NCBI GenBank assembly: GCA_964017185.1
Contig: OZ024873.1
Location: 45,370,760 to 45,434,759, forward strand
Origin: Rugalucina vietnamica
Taxonomy: Eukaryota; Mollusca; Bivalvia; Lucinida; Lucinidae
DNA: 64,000 bases
Reading direction: 5' to 3'
Under the pieces are notes generated by a model. That model made no database searches, was not told the DNA's origin, and saw only the letters and a program-made list of their open reading frames with translations. Shown here piece after piece: positions 59,001-64,000 of the stretch. Both the position numbers and the translations under genes were made by a program. The stretch's first letter is position 1; every line of letters begins with the position of its first letter.

Positions 59001-62000
59001 TTTTGTCATAATCCTTTATTTTGATTGGTTGCTGGGGCCCCATAAAGGGCAAAATTTTGAAAAAAAAAATCAAAAATCTTCTCCTCAGAAACTGTCAAGT
59101 GGATGAATCCTGTACTTTGTATTTATGTTCCTGACAGTAGCCTCTACATAATTTGTGTTTTTTATTCCGGTCGGATAAGAACTCTGGTTGCTATGGTTTC
59201 CATAGAATTATAATGGGAAAAGTGGAAATTAGCTATTTGTAGGTATTTGAATTTTGTCTTTGCAGAAATATTTATTGAGTATATCTCTATGTTTCATGTG
59301 ACTTTTTTCCTAATCATTTATTTTGATTGGTTGCTGGGGCCACATAAAGGGTAAAATTTCGAAAAACATTTAAAAATCTTCTCCTCAGAAATTGTCTACA
59401 GCATGAAGCCTGTACTTTGTATACATGTTCCTGACAGTAGTCTCTACATAATTTGTGTATTTATTTCAGTCGGATAAGAAATCTGGTTTTTCCCACTACT
59501 TTGGTTGCTATGGCAACTTAAAGTTTCCATTGACTTATAAGACGAAAAGCGGAAAATTGCAATTTCTGCCATTTCGCTTGAAATATTTGAGTTTGGTTTT
59601 TACGTAAATGTTTGTTGACTAGTCCTCCACAATTTTGGCAATTTTTGTCATAATTGTATAATTATTATGTCTCCCCCCGACAGGGTCGGGAGACATATTA
59701 TTTTTCCCCGTGCATCTGTCCGTCTGTCTGTCTGTCTGTCCGGCTGTCCGTCACAAATTGTGTCCGCTCTACAACTTGAAAACCGTTAAAGATTTTTCAA
59801 TGAAACTTGGTACACTTGTAAACCACGACGAGACAATGTGTCATGCACAAGAACCATAACTCTAGCTTGAGTATTTTTGGAGTTATTTCCCTTTGATTAT
59901 TTTCGATACAATTTCGTGTCCGCTGTATAACTTGAAAACCGTTAAAGATTTTTCAATGAAACTTGGTACACTTGTAGACCACGACGAGACGATGTGTCAT
60001 GCACAAGAACCATAACTCTAGCTTGAGTATTTTTGGAGTTATTTCCCTTTGATTATTTTCGATACAATTTCGTGTCCGCTGTATAACTTGAAAACCGTTA
60101 AAGATTTTTCAATGAAACTTGGTACACTTGTAGACCACGACGAGACGATGTGTCATGCACAAGAACCATAACTCTGGCTTGAGTATTTTTGGAGTTATTT
60201 CCCTTTGATTATTTTCGATACAATTTCGTGTCCGCTGTATAACTTGAAAACCGTTTAAGATTTTTCAATAAAACTTGGTACACTTATTGAGCATGATCAG
60301 ACGATGTGTCATGCACAAGAACCATAACTCTGGCTTGAGTATTTTATGAGTTATTTCCCTTTGATTATTTTCCATACAATTTCGTGTCCGCTTTATAACT
60401 CGAAAATCGTAAGAGTTATTTCAATGAAACTTGGTACACTTATAAAGCACGATGAGATTACGTGTCGTGCTAAAGAACCATAACTCTTGCTTGCATATCT
60501 TTGGTGTAATTTCCCTTTGATTATTTTCCATACAATTTCGTGTCCACCCTATAACTTGAAAACTGTAAGAGAAATTTCAGTGAAACTTGGTACACTTATA
60601 AAGCATGATGAGACGATGTGTCATGCACAAGAATTATAACGCTTGCTTTCATATCTTTGGAGTTATTTCCCTTTGATTATTTTTCCATACAATTTCATGT
60701 CCACTCTATAACTTGAAAACCATAAGAAATGTTTCAATGAAACTTGGTACACTTATAAAGCACGATGAGCTGATGTGTCATGCTAAAGAACCATAACTCT
60801 TGCTTGCATATCTTTGGAGTTATTTCCCTTTGATTATTTTTCATTCAATTTCGTGTCTGCTCTATAACTCAAAAACCATTAGAGATTTTTCAATGAAATA
60901 TGGTACATTTATAAAGCATGATGCACAAGAATCATTACTCTTGCTTTCATATCTTTGGAGTTATTTCCCTTTGATTATTTTCCAAACACTTTCGTGCCCC
61001 CTCTATAACTTGAAAACCATACGAGATATTTCAATGAAACTTGGTACACTTATAAAACAGAATGACAGGATATGTGATGCACAAGAACTAAAACTCTTGC
61101 TTGCATATTTTGGACATGCACATAGAAAGGGGGGAGACATCAGTTTTCACATAGAAAACAAATTCTAGTTTTGGTTGCTATAGCAACGTAAGGGTGAATT
61201 TATGAAAAAATATTTAAAAATCTTCTCAAAGGCTGTAAGGAGGATGAAGCTGAAACTTTACCTGCATGCTTATGACATTAACCTCTATAAAGTTTGTGTT
61301 TTTTATCTTGTTAGCTTCAAACGAGCTGTCTGTCAGGTGTGCCACTGGAAGCCATCAATTCACTACACTGCTGTCAATTTTGATCAGATTTTCAAAAAAA
61401 AAAAAAAAAAAAAAAAAAAAACACTTTGTCCAGTGACTGTACTTGTTGACTCTCAGGTGAGCGATCGTTGCCCTTGGGCTACTTGTTTTGATTGGTTGGT
61501 GGGGCCCCATAAAGGGAAATTTTTTTAAATAAATATTTGGTTAATATAGCAGGTGAGCGTTTACAGGACTGTTGGTCCTCTGGTTAACCACTGCCCCCTC
61601 CCCTTTGGGGAAGTGAGGGGGAGTTCTGGTCTTAAGTGTGGGGAATTACTTTTTGATTGTCCCTGTAGTGCAGGGGAAATGACAGGGTTTTGACATTAGG
61701 ATCCTTACCCAAGGGAGATTTTCTATTGCAAAGGGCAGTACAAATGAGAAAAGTTTTGACACCCAGTTTGGGGGCGGGGCTTATAGCAGGACACTGAAAG
61801 CAGAAAAATCATAATACCTGACCTTCCCTGTATGTGGTAGGCGATGGTTATAAATAACTGGTGCATAACACAGTACGTCTGCTACTTGATGACTAAATAA
61901 AACAAAATGGAAGTCCTTTAGGATAGGTACTCTCACTATACTGCTCAATAATGTGCCACATTGTCATGACCTATATTTCAGACTAACAAGAACACTGTCA

Positions 62001-62104
62001 CCATCATGAAACTATCCAGTATCTGTCTGTATCTCCCACAAGACAAACTGATGCACTGGGCGACTGGAACCGTAGAAACCATCATCAGTCCTCTGTTACC
62101 GTAG
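46908..62104 (+). CDS. C6orf62: C6orf62-like conserved protein, six coding exons (gene span)
   Basis: Exons 46908-47036, 53197-53283, 54225-54314, 54922-55044, 57539-57673 and 61982-62104 join to a 228-residue protein with all introns in phase 0 and GT-AG borders. The product begins [20 protein letters not shown] and contains [36 protein letters not shown] and [12 protein letters not shown]. It aligns end to end with human C6orf62 (229 residues as I recall it), a widely conserved animal protein without established biochemical function; no transmembrane or signal segment is evident. It is the only host gene supported here. Introns total about 14.5 kb and are largely transposon-filled. Every exon is open and conserved, so it should be functional. 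Confidence 0.95.
47374..47566. mobile_element. MITE-like inverted repeat in intron 1
   Basis: Ends ACATTTCGTCGAAAA and TTTTTTGACGAAATGT are inverted copies, with a second internal GTCGAAAATG/TTTTGACAAATGT pair. No clear target duplication. Confidence 0.6.
47567..49348. other. intron 1 sequence with a diverged copy of the foldback repeat
   Basis: 48300-48770 shares TTTCTCTTTATGGTACT, GAGAACAATTAAT, AACCGTGTCGG and TTATCGATAGACCGTAACGA with 26810-27500 and the foldback arms, so it is an older copy of the same family. The remainder shows nothing. Confidence 0.55.
49349..51367. mobile_element. about 2-kb element with CCYGTACGAAAA inverted ends (intron 1)
   Basis: Left CCTGTACGAAAA and right TTTTTCGTACGGG are inverted. 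The adjoining about 120 bp on both sides are ATTGCAATA / AATACTACAATACT-rich and contain CAAGATTCTTG. There is no transposase and no convincing target duplication. Confidence 0.6.
51436..53104 (+). mobile_element. Pearl/HINE-like element of a second family (intron 1)
   Basis: It starts AGCTCGCCTGCACGAAGTGC (hairpin with GCACAGAGCT) and ends in the hairpin GCTGTC-CTGC-GACAGC. About six core units of roughly 147 bp (CTTCTCCTCGATGTCCCGAC) run 51690-52560, followed by three longer units. T precedes the 5' end. Core units contain TGACCTTGACCTATATTTC. Confidence 0.7.
53197..53283 (+). CDS. C6orf62: C6orf62-like exon 2 (29 codons)
   Basis: Acceptor TTTTTTCAG; encodes [20 protein letters not shown] and onwards; donor GTATGC. 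Confidence 0.93.
53478..53711 (-). mobile_element. 234-bp MITE copy 2 (intron 2)
   Basis: Same family and length as 42321-42554, opposite orientation. AAAT is duplicated at 53474-53477 and 53712-53715. Confidence 0.88.
53970..54198 (+). mobile_element. MITE copy 3, next to exon 3
   Basis: Diverged, 229 bp, ends GAGCGTGACG and ATGCGGCTG. AAAT is duplicated at 53966-53969 and 54199-54202. Orientation is opposite to copy 2, so intron 2 carries an inverted pair. Confidence 0.85.
54225..54314 (+). CDS. C6orf62: C6orf62-like exon 3 (30 codons)
   Basis: Acceptor CATCCCAG; encodes [20 protein letters not shown] and on to SLRR; donor GTACAA. A MITE ends 26 bases upstream of the exon. Confidence 0.93.
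54922..55044 (+). CDS. C6orf62: C6orf62-like exon 4 (41 codons)
   Basis: Acceptor GTTCTAG; encodes [20 protein letters not shown] and on to KQIL; donor GTAAGT. Confidence 0.95.
55208..57290 (+). mobile_element. tRNA-Leu-like SINE split by a HINE (intron 4)
   Basis: The head (CCCCGTGACTGAGCGGTTAA, B-box GGGTTTGAGCCCC) and body run 55208-55411. The body resumes at 57224 with CATTCCATCTACTGATTGGC, CTCATATGAGCTGAAATAA and a short A-rich tail. It is the same SINE family as 16223-16466. A G-run (55382-55398) follows a GT repeat within the body. Confidence 0.82.
55412..57223 (+). mobile_element. Pearl/HINE-like element inserted in the SINE (intron 4)
   Basis: It starts AGCTCACCTGAGCCGAAGG with hairpin mate and a CGTCCGTCC tract. 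About nine core units of roughly 165 bp (CTTCTTCTCTGAAACCAC ... GGTCCTCTACATAAATTGTG) follow. The end is the palindrome AGGACCAATGGTCCT and CTAG. It is flanked by T on both sides (55411, 57224). This is a complete copy and defines both ends of the family. Confidence 0.88.
57291..57480. repeat. diverged repeat shared with the foldback loop
   Basis: GGGACATAGGCA, the hairpin around CTCAGATG and GGGGCTATTCTG recur at 26507-26590. It lies just upstream of exon 5. Confidence 0.55.
57539..57673 (+). CDS. C6orf62: C6orf62-like exon 5 (45 codons)
   Basis: Acceptor CCATCCAG; encodes [20 protein letters not shown] through [17 protein letters not shown]; donor GTAGGT. Confidence 0.95.
57848..57935 (+). 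mobile_element. tRNA-like SINE head (intron 5)
   Basis: A-box-like TGGCTCAGCGG and B-box GGGTTCGAATCCC are about 45 bases apart. There is no matching acceptor stem, so it is not a functional tRNA. Confidence 0.55.
58330..61583 (+). mobile_element. Pearl/HINE-like element (intron 5), hosting a second one
   Basis: Start AGCTCACCTGAGCCAAAGG, hairpin and CCGTCCGTCGTCG tract. Core units are about 280 bp (GGTTGCTATGGCAACT ... TTTGATTGGTTGCTGGGGCC). The end is AGGACTGTTGGTCCT and CTGG at 61583, with T on both sides (58329, 61584). It is interrupted by 59667-61168 and by a tail fragment with A-run at about 61385-61488 that matches 16153-16227. Confidence 0.82.
59667..61168 (+). mobile_element. Nested HINE, ATGTCTCCCC family
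   Basis: It starts ATGTCTCCCCCCGACAGGGT with an inverted mate (GTCGGGAGACAT) and a (CTGT)n tract. About nine tandem units of 156-157 bp (TTTCGTGTCCGC ... ATTTCCCTTTGATTATTTT) follow. The end is the hairpin GTTTTC-ACATA-GAAAAC and AAATTCTAG. It is flanked by T on both sides within the host HINE. Confidence 0.85.
61982..62104 (+). CDS. C6orf62: C6orf62-like exon 6 (40 codons and stop)
   Basis: Acceptor ATATTTCAG; encodes [20 protein letters not shown] through ISPLLP and TAG. Confidence 0.95.
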   Translation, partial: TNKNTVTIMKLSSICLYLPQDKLMHWATGTVETIISPLLP

Positions 62105-62876
62105 CAACAGGAAATTGACAAAGCCAGATGGTACCATTGCAACAAAAATCATCAATAATAAATGTTAACTTGCAATAGAAACAACAAATAATTTATTAAG
62201 ATTTTGTCATGTTTTTTTCTCTCTCTCTCAAATCATTTCCAAATACATGTAATTGCAGAAATTAAGTGTATAGGAACATAACCAAACATTAAAAGTGCCA
62301 TTGCATAATCACTTTGCATCAGATGTGATGTGCATGTATCACAAGCCGGAAGTGTTTACACTGTAACTTTAACAGTATAACTTTTCACAGCTTTTGATAA
62401 ATGCATTACATCTTTAGCAGGGTGAGGATAATAATTATCAAGAGAAGCATTGAAAAACCTATCACTTTCATAGTAAAGGAAAATGTTAATCAGAGCTATG
62501 TTTCATAGCATAAGAATATTTTACAGCCATTACCATAGTCATGTAACAGAAAATCATCAGTACACCATAAGATACTATTTGTTTTCTTAAATAATTGATA
62601 AAGACTGATTATCTGCTTTCATAAGTAATTGAACAACATTGGCTTTTATCCCATATAAGAGTACCATTTTCGGCAGAGCATTTATAGCAAGAATTGAGTT
62701 TCTGCCTGTCAAAGTCATGTGTTAAGAATACACCAAACTAGCCTGGCCTTTATAGTTACAAGCTCTGCATGATCAACACCTTAGTCTTGCAAACATTCAG
62801 TAAGCACAAAAAGAAGACTAATCAGCCCTGGGTTCTAGATCGAAGCTTGTGATCTTTTGTTTTTGAGGGTTCCGGG
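62105..62876 (+). other. 3' UTR and downstream region of the C6orf62-like gene
   Basis: AATAAA at 62157-62162 is 52 bases after the stop and is the nearest polyadenylation signal. A longer UTR is possible. No other feature is seen. Confidence 0.5.
62157..62162 (+). terminator. candidate polyadenylation signal
   Basis: First AATAAA after the stop codon of exon 6. Confidence 0.45.
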
Positions 62877-63480
62877 TCATTTTGGCCCATAACCATTTTG
62901 GCCCATAACCATTTCAGCCTATAACCAGTTCTGCCCATTGTATATATGTTTTATTATCAAGGGACTTGTGTGTCCTATTGTTAAGTAAGCAGTATTTGGG
63001 GTTTTGTTACTAATTTAATTGGAGAATAAGAAGCTCTCTGCAATTTTGGGTTGCATGGAGATATGAGTAGTAACGGCATCGACATCATTTCTTTTCATTG
63101 ATGCAAACTGGGGATGGCTATTTCATGGCTATTTTAATGCTTTTTATTTATGATTATTGAAATCTCCAAAAGAAGCCCTTATATAATTTAAAATAGTTGT
63201 AAAAATCTAAATGTTATACTCCACGAGACCCTAAATCACAAAAATAGACTTTTCTTTTAAAAACAGGCAAAATTTACAAATAAGAAAATAACAAACTGAT
63301 ATAAACTCTTGATTTATTTAAGCATACAAATAACAAACATCTAACATTACAAATACATCTATCTTCTTATACTGAGTCGGATCATCACCTCAGGTGACAT
63401 AAGTTATATATTTATGGGCCGAAATGGTTATGGACCAAAATGGTTATGGGAAGAAATTGTCAGTTATGGGCAGAAATGAC
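62877..63480. mobile_element. TIR element with CATTTTGGCCCATAACC subrepeats
   Basis: The left end has four tandem units of about 18 bp (CATTTTGGCCCATAACC). The right end (63414-63480) has the inverted version (GGTTATGGACCAAAATGG, then GAAATGACCAG). The middle is AT-rich and non-coding. Confidence 0.65.
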
Positions 63481-64000
63481 CAGTTTATAATACTGTTTTT
63501 GAGCTGTCTGATAAAGTACATGTACAAAGATTACTCCCCTTCGAACTGGCTCTGTCGGATATGTCATGAAAATTGTTAACTGAGACCCTAGAGTTATTAA
63601 AGGCCGAGTTTGCTGTATCTATACTGTTAGTCTCATTATGACATGGATTGTTAGCTTACACAGAAATTATACAGACATAGGTTAGTAACCCAACAATAGT
63701 ATTATAGTGTCATAAAAAGGTTATGGTATAGTTGTATGCAAGGAAACTTATCATGATTAAAAAGATCTCAATTTTTGCCATTGATGTAGGGATGTGTTTT
63801 TTTTTTGTTTTTTTTTTTTAGTTTAAATATACTCAGATTCGATAGATAATTATGCTGGGCACACAAGTGATCATTATGAAAACTTGCCCATCCAATATAC
63901 AGAGAAACTGAAAATTTCATCGGAAAAATATTGATATTTTTAATATTCTTGCTCAAAACACTGTTTGTGGGTACATGGTACTTGAACGAGTACCCACAAT
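63481..64000. other. no gene seen
   Basis: AT-rich with T-runs near 63797 and 63812; nothing supported. Confidence 0.35.

Overview
The window looks like a bivalve-mollusc-type animal genome. One conserved host gene is split into small phase-0 exons by long introns. Almost everything else is transposable elements, many inserted into each other. The bivalve assignment is inference: it rests on many Pearl/HINE-like repeats (terminal hairpins, an ACGG microsatellite, tandem core repeats of about 150-170 bp) and on CR1-like, Penelope-like and Mutator-like elements. No prokaryotic gene, rRNA, functional tRNA gene or CRISPR array was seen.

Layout. 923-9454: a complete but apparently non-autonomous LTR retrotransposon on the minus strand. 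Its two 932-bp LTRs look identical, it has a tRNA-Leu primer site, a polypurine tract and a 4-bp target duplication. Its 5' LTR is split by a 3,366-bp Mutator-like transposon (5969-9334) with an 8-bp target duplication. That transposon encodes a CG-1-like DNA-binding domain, a DDE transposase, and a Ulp1/C48 protease with a C-terminal PHD finger. 9455-15330: mostly unassigned sequence, a GGTCTACCTA-type minisatellite and microsatellites. 15331-21453: Pearl/HINE elements, one nested inside another, and a tRNA-derived SINE. 23273-31171: a long CR1-like LINE on the minus strand with a 2A-like motif, two PHD-like fingers, an endonuclease and a reverse transcriptase. It is interrupted in frame by a 4,076-bp inserted element with 13-bp inverted ends and 1-kb inverted arms. 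31903-34568: a second element with long inverted ends, a 9-bp target duplication and a small PHD-like reading frame. 34765-42170: LINE relics, a palindromic tandem array, a broken Penelope-like element and HINE fragments. 42321-45485: a MITE and a TA-flanked element with CACGC-rich ends.

46908-62104 (+) is the only host gene I can name: a 228-codon, six-exon orthologue of human C6orf62. Its introns hold a MITE pair with 4-bp target duplications, HINEs, SINEs and several TIR elements. 62105-64000 is its 3' region plus one more inverted-repeat element.

The window is most informative as a stack of insertions whose junctions still show the order of events: CR1 then foldback element; LTR element then Mutator-like element; SINE then HINE; HINE then HINE (twice).
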